A DNA stretch of 64,000 nucleotides from an uncultured Flavobacteriales bacterium (lineage in GTDB: Bacteria; Bacteroidota; Bacteroidia; Flavobacteriales_E; Vicingaceae): positions 62,001 to 126,000 of the forward strand of contig CALCHN010000043.1 of the NCBI GenBank assembly GCA_937901255.1, in the 5' to 3' direction. Below, in pieces: positions 24,479 to 34,294 of the stretch. How positions within the stretch are numbered: the stretch's first letter is position 1; every line of letters begins with the position of its first letter. A program made the translations under genes and the position numbers. The notes below the pieces were generated by a model. That model saw only the letters and a program-made list of their open reading frames with translations. It ran no database searches and was not told where the DNA came from.

Positions 24479-25708
24479 CTATTTTTTAGGATAACAAACA
24501 AACCATTTTTTAACTGGTCGAGCTAAGGATGAAATATTCAAGGTGTCAGCGGCTTCAGAAATATCTTTTACGGTATTGTTTTTCAATAAAATATTTATTT
24601 TATCCATTTTAGGGTTGTAGGCATTGTTTTCTATAGCATCCTGAAAAACAAAATATTCTATTTCTTTTTCTGAGATTTTTAACTGTTTAGAAAACTTTTC
24701 TTTAATAGTATTAAGTTCGTCTTTAGCTAAGCGAGTATCGTTAATAACTACTTTGTACAAGTTTCTGTTCACCATCATTTTACAAAGTTTTGATAAAATC
24801 TTATCCGAATGATTTTGCCAAACTTTTACTGAAGTCATGATGTCATAATCATCTAAATTGGCAAATTCATCCAATAATTTAGGGTTGTTTTTAAATGACG
24901 ACAAATTATGTTGAGCATACAAAAAAGTTCTTAAGGATGGCGTACAAAACAATTCTTCATTGTTATTTGCTAAGCTTTTGGCTCTTTTTAAAATGTTTAC
25001 TAATAAGTTTTCTGCCGACAAAACCGTTTTATGCAAATAAACTTGCCAATACATTAATCTTCTGGCAATAATAAATTTTTCTATGGAATAAATTCCTTTT
25101 TCCTCAATAGCTAAATGGTCATTATGCACCGTAAGCATGGTAATAATTCTTTCTGTACTAATCACCCCTTCCGAAACACCCGTAAAAAAGCTGTCTCTAC
25201 GTAAATAATCCAATCTATCCATATCTAACTGTCCGGAAACTAATTGATGTAAGAACTTTTTAGGATATTCGTTTCTAAATATTTTTAAAGCTACATCCAA
25301 CTTTCCTTTAAACTCCTGATTGAGTTTATCCATAAAAAGGGTAGAAATTTCCTCATGAGAAATACCATTTACTATACTATGTTCTAAGGCATGAGAAAAT
25401 GGTCCGTGACCAATGTCATGTAATAAAATAGCAATGGTAACACCTACAGCTTCTTCATCGGTAATTTCATGCCCCTTAGAGCGAATTACATCAATGGCTT
25501 TAGTCATCAAATTCATAGTACCCATAGCATGATGAAACCTCGTATGCAAAGCTCCTGGGTAAACCAAATGTGTTAATCCTAATTGTTTTATTCTTCTTAA
25601 CCTCTGAAAATAAGGATGTTCTATTAAATCGAAAATAATTTCATAAGGTAAGGTTATGAATCCATAAATAGGATCATTAAAAATTTTCTTTTTATTCACA
25701 CTTGGCAT
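24479..25708 (-). CDS. HD-domain phosphohydrolase (dGTPase-like)
   Basis: A 409-residue HD-superfamily hydrolase. The N-terminus reads KKIFNDPIYGFITLP and FQRLRRIKQLGLTHLVYPGA, the usual start of the dNTP triphosphohydrolase-like and YwfO-type proteins. The metal site is H at TRFHHAMG, HDIGHGPFSHALEH, and D in MDRLDYLRRD. SAMHD1 and YwfO share this order. The preferred nucleotide cannot be told. It is transcribed convergently with the flippase gene. Its start faces the 252-bp gap before porX. Confidence 0.85.
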   Translation of the reverse strand: MPSVNKKKIFNDPIYGFITLPYEIIFDLIEHPYFQRLRRIKQLGLTHLVYPGALHTRFHHAMGTMNLMTKAIDVIRSKGHEITDEEAVGVTIAILLHDIGHGPFSHALEHSIVNGISHEEISTLFMDKLNQEFKGKLDVALKIFRNEYPKKFLHQLVSGQLDMDRLDYLRRDSFFTGVSEGVISTERIITMLTVHNDHLAIEEKGIYSIEKFIIARRLMYWQVYLHKTVLSAENLLVNILKRAKSLANNNEELFCTPSLRTFLYAQHNLSSFKNNPKLLDEFANLDDYDIMTSVKVWQNHSDKILSKLCKMMVNRNLYKVVINDTRLAKDELNTIKEKFSKQLKISEKEIEYFVFQDAIENNAYNPKMDKINILLKNNTVKDISEAADTLNISSLARPVKKWFVCYPKK

Positions 25709-25960
25709 ACTACTTAGCGTTAATATTAGTTAAATATAATAACTAAAAATTATTTGATGCTTCAAAAGTACTATTTTTGATGAATTGATTAGAGATTGGA
25801 AATTATTAATTAGAGATTGTAGATACTGGAAATTGAAATACCTAAGTTAGAAGACAAAAGATTGGAAATATTCACTTCCACCTTTTCTTTTCACTTTCCC
25901 TTTCACTTTTTTACTTTTCAGTCTCACTTTAAAAAAATCACTTACTAAAACAATAAAAAC
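25709..25960. other. Intergenic region before porX
   Basis: No gene. AT-rich with imperfect direct repeats of TTAGAGATTGGAAAT and AGAGATTGTAGATACTGGAAAT (about 25788-25835) and a pyrimidine-rich block (CTTTTCTTTTCACTTTCCC, 25880-25905). No clear TAnnTTTG promoter for porX was found. Confidence 0.35.
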
Positions 25961-27520
25961 ATGAACAACATAACCATACTTTGGGCAGATGATGAAATAG
26001 ACTTACTAAAACCTCATATTTTATTTTTAGAAGAAAAAGGATATGAAGTTATAGGAACTCAAAGTGGTGACGATGCAATTGAACTACTCGACAAGCAACG
26101 TGTTGATATTATTTTTTTAGATGAGAACATGCCCGGCTTATCCGGTTTAGAAACCTTAGAATTAATAAAAGCTAAATTCCCAAGTATTCCTGTAATTATG
26201 ATTACCAAAAGTGAGGAGGAATACATTATGGAAGAAGCTATTGGCTCTAAAATATCCGATTATTTAATAAAGCCTGTAAACCCAAATCAGATTTTACTTT
26301 CCATAAAAAAGAACTTAGATACCACCAAATTAGTGAATGCAAAATCTACTTCCAACTATCAAAAAGAATTTAGAGAAATTGGTATGCAGCTAAACGATAG
26401 ACTTGATAAAGATGAATGGGCTGAGCTGTATCAAAAACTAGTTTATTGGGAATTGGAACTCGAAAAATCTAAAGACAGCAGCATGGAAGAGATTTTTGAG
26501 ATGCAAAAAAGTGAAGCTAACAAACAATTTGGAAAATTTGTTGAGAACAACTACACTGATTGGCTTACCAGTCCTGAAGATGCTCCTGTAATGTCGCACA
26601 ACCTAATGGCAAAATATGTTTTTCCTGAATTAAAAAAGAGTAAAGAACCTTTGTTTTTTATTGTGATAGACAATTTGCGTTACGATCAATGGAAAGTATT
26701 ACGTCCTATTCTATCAGAAGATTATTGGATAGATAAGGAAGATGTTTTTTATAGCATTTTACCTACCACAACTCAATACTCTAGAAACGCCATATTTGCA
26801 GGAATGATGCCTTCAGAAATTGAAAAACGTTTTCCGGATAAATGGATAAATGATGAGGAAGAAGGAGGAAGAAACCTTAATGAAAAGTTTTTTGTAGAAA
26901 ATCAACTTGCACGAAGTGGTTTTTCAGATTCTAAAATCACTTATAACAAAGTTTTGAATGTAAGTTACGGGAATAAAGTTTTAAGAGAAGTTCCCTCTAT
27001 GTTTAATAGTCATTTAAATATAATAGTTTACAATTTTGTGGATATGCTTTCTCACGCTAGAACTGATACTGAAATTGTAAAAGAATTAGCAACAGATGAA
27101 GCAGCTTATCGTTCTGTAGTTAAATCTTGGTTTGAACATTCTACTTTATTAGATATTTTAAAAGAAATTGCAGCTCGTGGCGGAAGATTAGTGATAACAA
27201 CCGACCATGGTTCTATAAGAGTTAAAGAAGCTTCTAAAATAGTTGGAGATAAAGATACCAACACTAATTTGAGATACAAGCAAGGAAAAAGCTTACAATA
27301 TCAAGAAAAAGAGGTTTTTGCCGTAAAAAACCCTGAAGAAATTCACTTACCAAAAGTAAATGTTAGTCAGTCGTTTGTTTTTGCTAAAGATGATTACTTT
27401 TTTGCTTACCCTAATAATTACAATCATTATGTGAATTATTACAAGGATACTTTTCAGCACGGAGGAATTTCGTTAGATGAAATGCTAATTCCTGTGGTAG
27501 TATTAAATGCTAAAAAGTAA
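25961..27520 (+). CDS. porX: PorX, T9SS response regulator with alkaline-phosphatase-like domain
   Basis: A 519-residue two-domain regulator. The receiver domain (about 4-120) has the acidic pocket DDE at 10-12 and phospho-acceptor D54 in DENMPG, with K in MITKSEEE. The C-terminal region is a PglZ/alkaline-phosphatase-superfamily domain: VIDNLRYDQW, PTTTQYSRNAIFAG, TTDHGSIRV and HGGISLDEMLIP. PorX with the histidine kinase PorY controls expression of type IX secretion components, with the PglZ domain hydrolysing phosphodiesters in characterised proteins. The porY gene is not in the window. Its presence agrees with the T9SS cargo gene at 2568. Confidence 0.92.
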   Translation: MNNITILWADDEIDLLKPHILFLEEKGYEVIGTQSGDDAIELLDKQRVDIIFLDENMPGLSGLETLELIKAKFPSIPVIMITKSEEEYIMEEAIGSKISDYLIKPVNPNQILLSIKKNLDTTKLVNAKSTSNYQKEFREIGMQLNDRLDKDEWAELYQKLVYWELELEKSKDSSMEEIFEMQKSEANKQFGKFVENNYTDWLTSPEDAPVMSHNLMAKYVFPELKKSKEPLFFIVIDNLRYDQWKVLRPILSEDYWIDKEDVFYSILPTTTQYSRNAIFAGMMPSEIEKRFPDKWINDEEEGGRNLNEKFFVENQLARSGFSDSKITYNKVLNVSYGNKVLREVPSMFNSHLNIIVYNFVDMLSHARTDTEIVKELATDEAAYRSVVKSWFEHSTLLDILKEIAARGGRLVITTDHGSIRVKEASKIVGDKDTNTNLRYKQGKSLQYQEKEVFAVKNPEEIHLPKVNVSQSFVFAKDDYFFAYPNNYNHYVNYYKDTFQHGGISLDEMLIPVVVLNAKK

Positions 27521-27522
27521 AA

Positions 27523-29079
27523 TCATTTTGTTTTCTGCAACACTATATCTTTAGTGATATTACTTCTGTATGCATCTTTACCAAATATTTCAATATCTTC
27601 CATGTACAATTTGTAACCTGGAACTTCTACTAATAAGTTAAATTTTCCTGGTGGTAAAATAATGATAAACCTTCCTGTATTTGGATTGGGTAAATAAGAA
27701 CCATACTCTTCATCAATTTGTAAATCTAATACAGAAATAGCTGCATCCGTAAATATGTGAGAAGAATCTGAAGTAGTTATAAATCCTTTAACAACCGTAT
27801 ATTCAGGATCAACCTCATTAAATGTTACACTATAAATATCTAAATCTCCTAATCCGCCAGCTCTTAATGTAGAGATGTAACCTGTTCTGCCCGATTTAGA
27901 TTCTCTGTAATTCATATTGTCTTCTGGAGTATTAATTGGGTAACCAATGTTCTTAACGGTTGTCCACATTCTTTTAACATTATCCCAAGAGGCTTTAAAA
28001 ATATCGTAACCTCCCATGCTGGTATGTCCTTTAGAACTAAAATATAAGGTTTTACCATCATTAGAAATATTAGGAAAATCTTCATCAAACTTGGTATTAA
28101 TAGTTGGTCCTAAATTTTGTGGTAAGCCCCATTTTCCATTAGGTAATTTCTTGGTTACATAAATATCTACCCCTCCATAACCACCATCTCTGTTACTGGC
28201 AAAATATACTTCATTTCCATCAGCAGCAATTGAAGCAGCTATTTCATGGTCTGCTGAGTTAATTTCTGCTGGTAATTTTTCTAAATTAATTACTTTATCA
28301 TCAGCTAATTCTGCAATAAACAAATCCCCATAGTGATTATCGTTTTCAAAATAAAAAAGAATGTATTTACCATCTGCTGATAAGCCTACAACCTCTTCAT
28401 TTCCATTAAGCATATTAATATTCTGATCTAATTTTCTTGCCTTTTGATACTCTCCATTTTTAGCTTTTGATATGTATATTTCAGAAAAGTAATTACCATT
28501 TTCCATTTTCATACTTCCATCATCTCTTCTGGAATTGTAAACTATAAAAGATTCATCTTGAGGAACAAATGGATAATAATCTGGTCCGGGAGAATTAATT
28601 TGATTGCCCAAATTAGTAAAAGAAACATCTAATTGGAATTTCATTAACTCAATAGCATTATAGCAATATTCAATTTGCTTAGCTACATCTTCTACAGTAA
28701 TTACATCACCTTTGTTTATTTCTCTAAATTGCTCAAACATGTTAATAGCATCACTAAAACGATAAGCATAATGATAGGCTCTTCCCAATAAATAAAAAGC
28801 GGTTGGATTAGGTTTGTCGCTTTTCACCACTTTTTCTAAATAACTTACTGCATTAGATTTGTCAATGTTGGTATTTAAGTAGCAAACTCCTACTCTATAA
28901 TTAAACAACATATCATCTGGAGTTTCTTCTAAAAGAGCAAGATACTCATCAAGAGCTTCTTTAAAATTATATTTATCGAATAAGTTTGCAGCTCTTTTTA
29001 CAACGGCTTTATCTTGAGATTGAGCTGAAAAAGAAATAATTACAGCAATGATTAATGTTAAAAACGATTTGTAATTCAT
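27523..29079 (-). CDS. TPR and PD40 beta-propeller protein, PorE-like but without OmpA domain
   Basis: A 518-residue exported protein. The signal peptide is MNYKSFLTLIIAVIISFSAQS. TPR-like helices occupy about 25-150 (DKYNFKEALDEYLALLEE, then FNYRVGVCYLNT). PD40/WD40-like beta-propeller blades follow at about 160-400, with repeats such as YFASNRDGGYGGVDIYVT and LYFSSKGHTSMGGYDIF. A carboxypeptidase-like regulatory domain ends the protein (about 425-515). PorE, a peptidoglycan-associated T9SS protein, has the same order but ends with an OmpA domain, which is missing here. It probably sits in the periplasm or at the outer membrane. Transcribed convergently with porX, three bases apart at their stops. 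Confidence 0.72.
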   Translation of the reverse strand: MNYKSFLTLIIAVIISFSAQSQDKAVVKRAANLFDKYNFKEALDEYLALLEETPDDMLFNYRVGVCYLNTNIDKSNAVSYLEKVVKSDKPNPTAFYLLGRAYHYAYRFSDAINMFEQFREINKGDVITVEDVAKQIEYCYNAIELMKFQLDVSFTNLGNQINSPGPDYYPFVPQDESFIVYNSRRDDGSMKMENGNYFSEIYISKAKNGEYQKARKLDQNINMLNGNEEVVGLSADGKYILFYFENDNHYGDLFIAELADDKVINLEKLPAEINSADHEIAASIAADGNEVYFASNRDGGYGGVDIYVTKKLPNGKWGLPQNLGPTINTKFDEDFPNISNDGKTLYFSSKGHTSMGGYDIFKASWDNVKRMWTTVKNIGYPINTPEDNMNYRESKSGRTGYISTLRAGGLGDLDIYSVTFNEVDPEYTVVKGFITTSDSSHIFTDAAISVLDLQIDEEYGSYLPNPNTGRFIIILPPGKFNLLVEVPGYKLYMEDIEIFGKDAYRSNITKDIVLQKTK

Positions 29080-29131
29080 TGATTATAAATTTAAAAAAGG
29101 CAAATTTAATGCTAATTTAAATAAGGTGCAA

Positions 29132-30607
29132 TTAATTTTCGTAAGCACCTAAATCATACGGTAATGTACGGGGGGTTCCTAAAATATCGAATGTTACTCC
29201 TGCATTTTTTCCAGCATTGGCTGCCGGAGATGTTGACCAAATACTATAATCATTGTTTAAATAATCTTTAAATACAGCAGTTGTAGGATTTTGTATTATT
29301 CCTATATAGTTTGCTCCTGACAAACTTTTGGTAGAACGAACAATAGAATGATCAAGTTTAAAATTAATAACTCCTGGTGCCAACACATCATTATCAAACT
29401 CTATTTCATTATTTCCTTCAATAATGGTATTTACAAAAACGGCCGAATCTATATCTCTTACCTGTACATTTCCATTAACATCTTGATAATAGTTTTGAAG
29501 GAAAACAGCCGAGCCATCTCTTGTCCCCTGATCCCAAAAATTAGCAATGGTGGTATGGTAAAATTTATAATTTCCTCCTCCTCTTAAAAATATACTCGAC
29601 TGACCTGCTTGGGTAATTAATGAGTTGGTATCTGTTACTTGGTAATTCGTAGCCAATAAATTTACCGCAGCAGAATTGGTTATTTCGCAACCATTTAATC
29701 TTAATTTGTTAGTGCTTGTTGGTGCGGTTGGATTAAAAGGCAAAGGTTCTGCCTGAATTCCTATAAAAGCGTTTTTGATAATGGCATGATTAATCACATT
29801 GTCAGCACTACCTTCATTAATCCAAATTCTATCCCACTGACCTGAAATATCCTGATAAGTATATTCTAACCTTGTCCCTTGAAAAATAACTGGATCTGAT
29901 GGTGTTCCATTAACCACCAAATTGCCATCTTTATACACCCACAAGCCTGATTTATTATGTAAATGCACTTTTACTCCTGGGTCTATTACTAATTTATCTA
30001 AAGAATCTATAACTAAATACCCCACAATTACATAAGGTTTATCGTTAACCCAATTTGCAGTAACAGGTGGTAAACTACCAGAGCAATCTCCATCTAAACA
30101 TGAGTAAGGTGGTAAACCGTTTACATATTTTTTTGGTGTAAAATAATGTGCATTTTGTCCCCAAGCCATTAAATGTACTTTTTGATTGTTGCCATTTGTG
30201 GAAAAAAGTAATTGTTCTTCAACAACAAAGGGAGAAAGAACGCTGTTAGGGTCTATGGTTACTTCTAAAAAAATGTAAATACTATCTCCAGCTCTAATTT
30301 CTATATCACTATGTTGGTTTCCTGAGAGACCATCTACATTAATTCTAAATTGAGAGTTAGCACCATTTTGCAAACGAATATCTGATATAATTAAATTATC
30401 AGAATTTTTGTTGTACACCTTTATTCTTTTGGTAGTAGAACTCATGGTTGTAAAAACCGTATCGAACAAAAGGGTATCTGTAGAGAAACTTAATTTTGCA
30501 CCAGAATCAGTAGTAAAGTCATCCTTTCTACAAGAATAAAACATGGAAGACAACATTACCAAAATAAGTGCTGTCCCTAAAAAATAGGTATGGTTTTCTA
30601 AACGCAT
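29132..30607 (-). CDS. Putative lipoprotein with parallel beta-helix
   Basis: A 491-residue lipoprotein. The signal MRLENHTYFLGTALILVMLSSMFYSC ends with a cysteine after a hydrophobic stretch (lipobox MFYSC), so it is anchored in a membrane. The rest is rich in beta-strands and turns; the second half has a right-handed beta-helix character (VVNGTPSDPVIFQGTR, then NAFIGIQAEPLPFNPTAP) and ends GTPRTLPYDLGAYEN, typical of choice-of-anchor and pectate-lyase-like folds in Bacteroidota. Ligand unknown. It is upstream of the PD40 protein gene on the same strand with a 52-bp gap. Probable co-transcription. Confidence 0.65.
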   Translation of the reverse strand: MRLENHTYFLGTALILVMLSSMFYSCRKDDFTTDSGAKLSFSTDTLLFDTVFTTMSSTTKRIKVYNKNSDNLIISDIRLQNGANSQFRINVDGLSGNQHSDIEIRAGDSIYIFLEVTIDPNSVLSPFVVEEQLLFSTNGNNQKVHLMAWGQNAHYFTPKKYVNGLPPYSCLDGDCSGSLPPVTANWVNDKPYVIVGYLVIDSLDKLVIDPGVKVHLHNKSGLWVYKDGNLVVNGTPSDPVIFQGTRLEYTYQDISGQWDRIWINEGSADNVINHAIIKNAFIGIQAEPLPFNPTAPTSTNKLRLNGCEITNSAAVNLLATNYQVTDTNSLITQAGQSSIFLRGGGNYKFYHTTIANFWDQGTRDGSAVFLQNYYQDVNGNVQVRDIDSAVFVNTIIEGNNEIEFDNDVLAPGVINFKLDHSIVRSTKSLSGANYIGIIQNPTTAVFKDYLNNDYSIWSTSPAANAGKNAGVTFDILGTPRTLPYDLGAYEN

Positions 30608-30706
30608 GAGTACAAAAATAGAAAACTATTACGTTGATTTACTGAAAATATTGTTTTTTGACACTAAATGATGTAATAAATAAGAATTTAATCTTAGAAA
30701 ATCTTC

Positions 30707-31207
30707 TCAAATCCAATCTCCATTACATCTTAATACTTGCTCTATTATATCTCTTACACAACCTTCTCCTCCATCTCTATCTGAAATATAATCTGAAATA
30801 TTTTTAATTTCTATAGCGGCATTTTTAGGACAAGTTGCCACACCACATAGTTGCATTACTCCTAAATCAGGAATATCATCTCCCATGTATAAGATATTTT
30901 CTTTTTGTAAATTATTTGCTGTAGTATACTTATTAAAAACTTCAATTTTATTATCTACCTTAAGAAATATATCTTGTATTCCCAATCCCATTAATCTTAA
31001 CCTAACAGCTTCCGAGCTACCCCCAGAAATAATTACAACTTTATAGCCTTTTTTAACTGCATGTTGCAACGCAAAACCATCTTTGTTGTTCATTTTTCTA
31101 ACTTGGTCTCCTGTTGGTAACAGTAATACCGACCCATCTGTTAATACACCATCTACATCAAAAATAAAGGTGTTAATTTTAGGTAATAATTCTTTAAAAT
31201 TTGCCAT
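30707..31207 (-). CDS. kdsC: HAD phosphatase, KdsC-like
   Basis: A 166-residue HAD phosphatase of the 3-deoxy-D-manno-octulosonate 8-phosphate phosphatase type, which provides KDO for lipopolysaccharide. The nucleophile motif is FDVDGVLTDG, followed by KDGFALQHAVKKG, VIISGG and GDDIPDLGVMQLCG with the metal aspartates. Size and the lack of a cap fit KdsC. The start chosen (MANFKELLPKI) lies 39 bp inside a longer frame whose extra residues are not conserved-looking. No kdsD or kdsA gene is adjacent. The RDD gene is divergent. KdsC is inferred by motif and size; other small HAD phosphatases are possible. Confidence 0.8.
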   Translation of the reverse strand: MANFKELLPKINTFIFDVDGVLTDGSVLLLPTGDQVRKMNNKDGFALQHAVKKGYKVVIISGGSSEAVRLRLMGLGIQDIFLKVDNKIEVFNKYTTANNLQKENILYMGDDIPDLGVMQLCGVATCPKNAAIEIKNISDYISDRDGGEGCVRDIIEQVLRCNGDWI

Positions 31208-31314
31208 ATCTATTCTATTATAATTTTTCAAAAATACGCAATACAACAGCAGTTTTATTAAAAAATATATGACTAATCTTTAATGACTAAAAAAATGTTT
31301 CTATATTTACGAAC

Positions 31315-32040
31315 ATGGAAAGCATTAGCATATCAACCACACAAAATGTAAGTATTAGTTATGCTATTGCCAGTTTAGGTGATAGAATTTTAGCTACTTT
31401 ATTAGATTACCTTATCTTTTTAGCTTATTTAGTTTTGGTGTTTTATACGCTATCTGTTTTTAATATTATAAACGATTTAGGTTTTTTTTCGAGTTTGATT
31501 TTTTTGCCCGTTTTATTTTATGATTTATACTGCGAACTGCTTTTTAATGGACAGAGTTTTGGTAAATACCTCATGAAAATAAAGGTTGTTAAAATTGACG
31601 GAACTCAACCCGGTTTTGGAAGTTACTTATTACGTTGGATGTTTAGAATTTTAGAAGGTGGTCATTTTTTTAATGGATTAATTGCTATAATAACTGTTTT
31701 AATAAATGGCAAAGGTCAGCGTGTGGGAGATATTGCTGCTAAAACGAGCGTTATAAAACTAAAAAAGAAAATTGCTTTAGAAGATGGTTTTCTGAATATC
31801 TCTGATGAAAATTACACTATCGTTTTTAGAGAAGTGGAGCAACTTAATGAAAAAGATATTGCTATTATACGAGAAGTTTTTAATCATGCCAAAAGCAAAA
31901 ACAGGTTAGATATTGTAAATCAACTAGCTGAGAAAACCAAAAGCACACTAAACATAAGTACTACTATGAAAAGTATTGAATTTCTTAATACCATTATTAA
32001 AGATTACGAGTATTATCACTCTAACTCAATGAGTGTTTGA
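31315..32040 (+). CDS. RDD-family membrane protein
   Basis: A 241-residue protein with an N-terminal RDD domain (about 10-150): SLGDRILATLLDYLIFLAYL with the R and D residues that name the family, then GQSFGKYLMKIKVVK and GQRVGDIAAKTSVI. About three or four hydrophobic segments are present. RDD proteins have been proposed as transporters in some bacteria, but most are uncharacterised. The C-terminal 80 residues (FREVEQLNEKDIAIIREVF) are soluble and helical. The neighbouring rng gene is convergent. No regulatory signal was recognised. Confidence 0.8.
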   Translation: MESISISTTQNVSISYAIASLGDRILATLLDYLIFLAYLVLVFYTLSVFNIINDLGFFSSLIFLPVLFYDLYCELLFNGQSFGKYLMKIKVVKIDGTQPGFGSYLLRWMFRILEGGHFFNGLIAIITVLINGKGQRVGDIAAKTSVIKLKKKIALEDGFLNISDENYTIVFREVEQLNEKDIAIIREVFNHAKSKNRLDIVNQLAEKTKSTLNISTTMKSIEFLNTIIKDYEYYHSNSMSV

Positions 32041-32092
32041 GATTGGGAGACCAAAGTCGGAAGTTTACAATTAAAAATTCTAATGGTTAAAT

Positions 32093-33652
32093 TTACTTGT
32101 GAATTTCATCTCCTTTAGCATCATAAAAATGATATTCGAGGAAGTTTTGTGCTGTTGATGGAATAACCTCTACACTTGCTTTAAATTTAGATTGCCATTC
32201 TTTTCTTAAAGAAGACATTAATCCTTTTCTTTTATTAATATAAGCTTCTAAGAAAGGGTGAACAGTAATACTAATTTTATTTAGATTTAATTGTTGCGTA
32301 ATATAACGTAGGTTATTTTCAATTTCATCAACCAATAAAACTGTTGATTGAACTTCTCCTTTACCACCACAACAAGGACATTTTTCGGAAGTTTTAATTT
32401 CCATTTCCGGACGAACTCGCTGACGGGTAATTTGTACTAAACCGAATTTACTTGGAGGTAAAATGTTATGCTTCGCTCTATCTTGCTGCATAAACTCTTG
32501 CATCTTTTCATACAGCTTCTTTCTGTTTTCTGCTTCTTTCATATCAATGAAATCAACAACAACAATTCCTCCCATATCTCTCAACCTTAGCTGACGAGCA
32601 ATTTCTTCAGCGGCTTCTAAGTTTACTTCAAGTGCATTTTCTTCTTGAGTTTTATCTTTCTTCTTTCCTCTTTGTCCGCTATTTACATCAATAACATGTA
32701 ATGCTTCGGTATGTTCAATAATAAGATAAACACCTGTTTTCAAGGTTACATTCTTTCCAAATAAGGATTTTATTTGTCTTTCAATACCAAAATGTTCAAA
32801 TATAGGTGATTTACCATTGTACTGTTTTAGTATTTTTTCTCTATCAGGAGCGATAGAACTTAAAAATGTTTTTATTTCGTTATATAAAGCTTCATCATCA
32901 ATATGAATACTGCTGAAATCTTTATTTAATAAATCTCTTAATAGTGAAGAGGTTCTGTCTATTTCTCCCAGAATTTTTTTAGGAGCATGAGCATTTTTTA
33001 GATTATTAAAAACAGTTTCCCAACGCAGCGTCAAATCATTCATATCGGCATGCAAATCGGCAACTTTTTTGTTTTTAGCAACTGTTCTAATAATTACTCC
33101 AAAACCTTTGGGTTTAATACTTTTAATAAGTCTTATCAATCTTTCTCTTTCTTCGGCATCTTTAATTTTTTGAGAAACAGAAACTTTGTTAGAGAAAGGT
33201 ACTAAAACCAAATATCGTCCGGCTATAGAAATTTCCGAACTTAACCTAGGACCTTTTGTAGATATAGGTTCCTTGGCAATTTGTACTAAAATTTGATCGG
33301 AAGATTTTAATGTTTTTTCAATTTTACCTGTTTTTTCAATTTCAGGTTCAAATTCAATATCTAATGATGAAGAATTAATTTTTCCACCAGCAACTCCTTT
33401 GGTAAATTTTGCGAAAGAATTGAATTTTGCACCTAAATCTAGGTAGTGCAAAAAGGCATCCTTTTCGTAACCAACGTTTACGAAAGTTGCATTTAAACCC
33501 GGCATAATCTTTCTTACTTTACCGAGATAAATATCACCTACTGAAAAATTATTATTGGTTTTCTCCTTGTGTAATTCTACTAATTTCCCATCTTGAAGAA
33601 TGGCTATAACAACCTCATTAGGTGAAGAATTTATTACTAACTCTACACTCAT
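32093..33652 (-). CDS. rng: Ribonuclease G/E family protein
   Basis: A 519-residue endoribonuclease that processes rRNA and cuts mRNA. The N-terminal S1 domain (about 38-110) begins NNFSVGDIYLGKVRKIMPGL. The catalytic region shows DVNSGQRG and VVDFIDMKEAENRK, whose aspartates bind magnesium. The zinc link CPCCGGKGEV (about 427-436) joins the subunits. The C-terminal degradosome scaffold of RNase E is missing, so RNase G-like architecture is preferred. The gene for a tiny basic protein and an HU gene follow upstream on the same strand. A bidirectional hairpin lies at 33756-33789. Confidence 0.88.
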   Translation of the reverse strand: MSVELVINSSPNEVVIAILQDGKLVELHKEKTNNNFSVGDIYLGKVRKIMPGLNATFVNVGYEKDAFLHYLDLGAKFNSFAKFTKGVAGGKINSSSLDIEFEPEIEKTGKIEKTLKSSDQILVQIAKEPISTKGPRLSSEISIAGRYLVLVPFSNKVSVSQKIKDAEERERLIRLIKSIKPKGFGVIIRTVAKNKKVADLHADMNDLTLRWETVFNNLKNAHAPKKILGEIDRTSSLLRDLLNKDFSSIHIDDEALYNEIKTFLSSIAPDREKILKQYNGKSPIFEHFGIERQIKSLFGKNVTLKTGVYLIIEHTEALHVIDVNSGQRGKKKDKTQEENALEVNLEAAEEIARQLRLRDMGGIVVVDFIDMKEAENRKKLYEKMQEFMQQDRAKHNILPPSKFGLVQITRQRVRPEMEIKTSEKCPCCGGKGEVQSTVLLVDEIENNLRYITQQLNLNKISITVHPFLEAYINKRKGLMSSLRKEWQSKFKASVEVIPSTAQNFLEYHFYDAKGDEIHK

Positions 33653-33755
33653 CCTAATAGACTTTTGAAAAACATCTTTGTTGAAAACAATTATCTTAGT
33701 TGCTAACGTGATGTAAATAACGCAACTAACTAAACAAAAGGTTGATAAATAAGAA

Positions 33756-33789
33756 AAACTAGTATCCCAAAACAGGATACTAGTTTCTT
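33756..33789. terminator. Hairpin upstream of rng (terminator for basic peptide gene)
   Basis: AAACTAGTATCC, a 7-nt loop and GGATACTAGTTT pair perfectly. It lies 58 bp downstream of the minus-strand mS38-like gene, so it probably ends that transcript, with A/T-rich flanks on both sides. Confidence 0.6.
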
Positions 33790-33846
33790 AAAATCATTTG
33801 CTTAAAATAAAGAACTGAAAATAATTTCAGACCCTAAAAAGAATAA

Positions 33847-33936
33847 TTATTTTTTCTTGTGTCTGTTTTTTCTAAGTCTTTTTTTACGCTTGTGCGTAGC
33901 CATCTTATGTCTTTTTCTTTTTTTACCGCTTGGCAT
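33847..33936 (-). CDS. 29-residue basic AURKAIP1/COX24 (mS38-like) protein
   Basis: The peptide MPSGKKRKRHKMATHKRKK... is 29 residues, nearly all K, R and H, and ends KNRHKKK. It matches the small AURKAIP1/COX24-domain proteins found in nearly all Bacteroidota, related to mitochondrial ribosomal protein mS38. It is therefore probably a ribosome-associated protein. Genes this small are often missed in annotation. It lies between HU and rng on the same strand, with a hairpin downstream. The start ATG is at 33936. No alternative frame of this composition exists nearby. Confidence 0.8.
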   Translation of the reverse strand: MPSGKKRKRHKMATHKRKKRLRKNRHKKK

Positions 33937-34009
33937 AATGTCTTTATTTTATATGTTTAATACTTTATTACTTCAATTTTTGAAGTCGCAAATGTAAACT
34001 AAAATTTTA

Positions 34010-34294
34010 TTATTTCACATTTTTTTTCACTTTCTCTACAAAAGATTTTGCAGGTTTGAAAGCTGGGATGTTGTGAGCAGGTATAATGATAGTTGTATTT
34101 TTTGAAATGTTTCTACCTGTTTTTTCAGCTCTTCTTTTAACAACAAAACTACCAAAACCTCTTAAATACACGTTATTACCTTCTTCTAAAGATTTTCTAA
34201 CTGTTTTCATAAATTCTTCTACAGTAGTTTGTACTGTTAATTTCTCAATTCCTGTTTTCTCTGAAATTTTAGAAACGATATCCGCTTTTGTCAT
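34010..34294 (-). CDS. hup: HU-family DNA-binding protein
   Basis: A 94-residue histone-like protein. MTKADIVSKISEKTG is the usual HU start, and the DNA-binding beta-arm region GFGSFVVKRRAEKTGRNISK is present. HU/IHF proteins bend DNA and organise the nucleoid. It could also be the IHF-like form; the sequence does not separate the two. It is 73 bp upstream of the mS38-like gene and divergent from mutY. A 250-bp AT-rich gap lies on its upstream side. Confidence 0.9.
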   Translation of the reverse strand: MTKADIVSKISEKTGIEKLTVQTTVEEFMKTVRKSLEEGNNVYLRGFGSFVVKRRAEKTGRNISKNTTIIIPAHNIPAFKPAKSFVEKVKKNVK

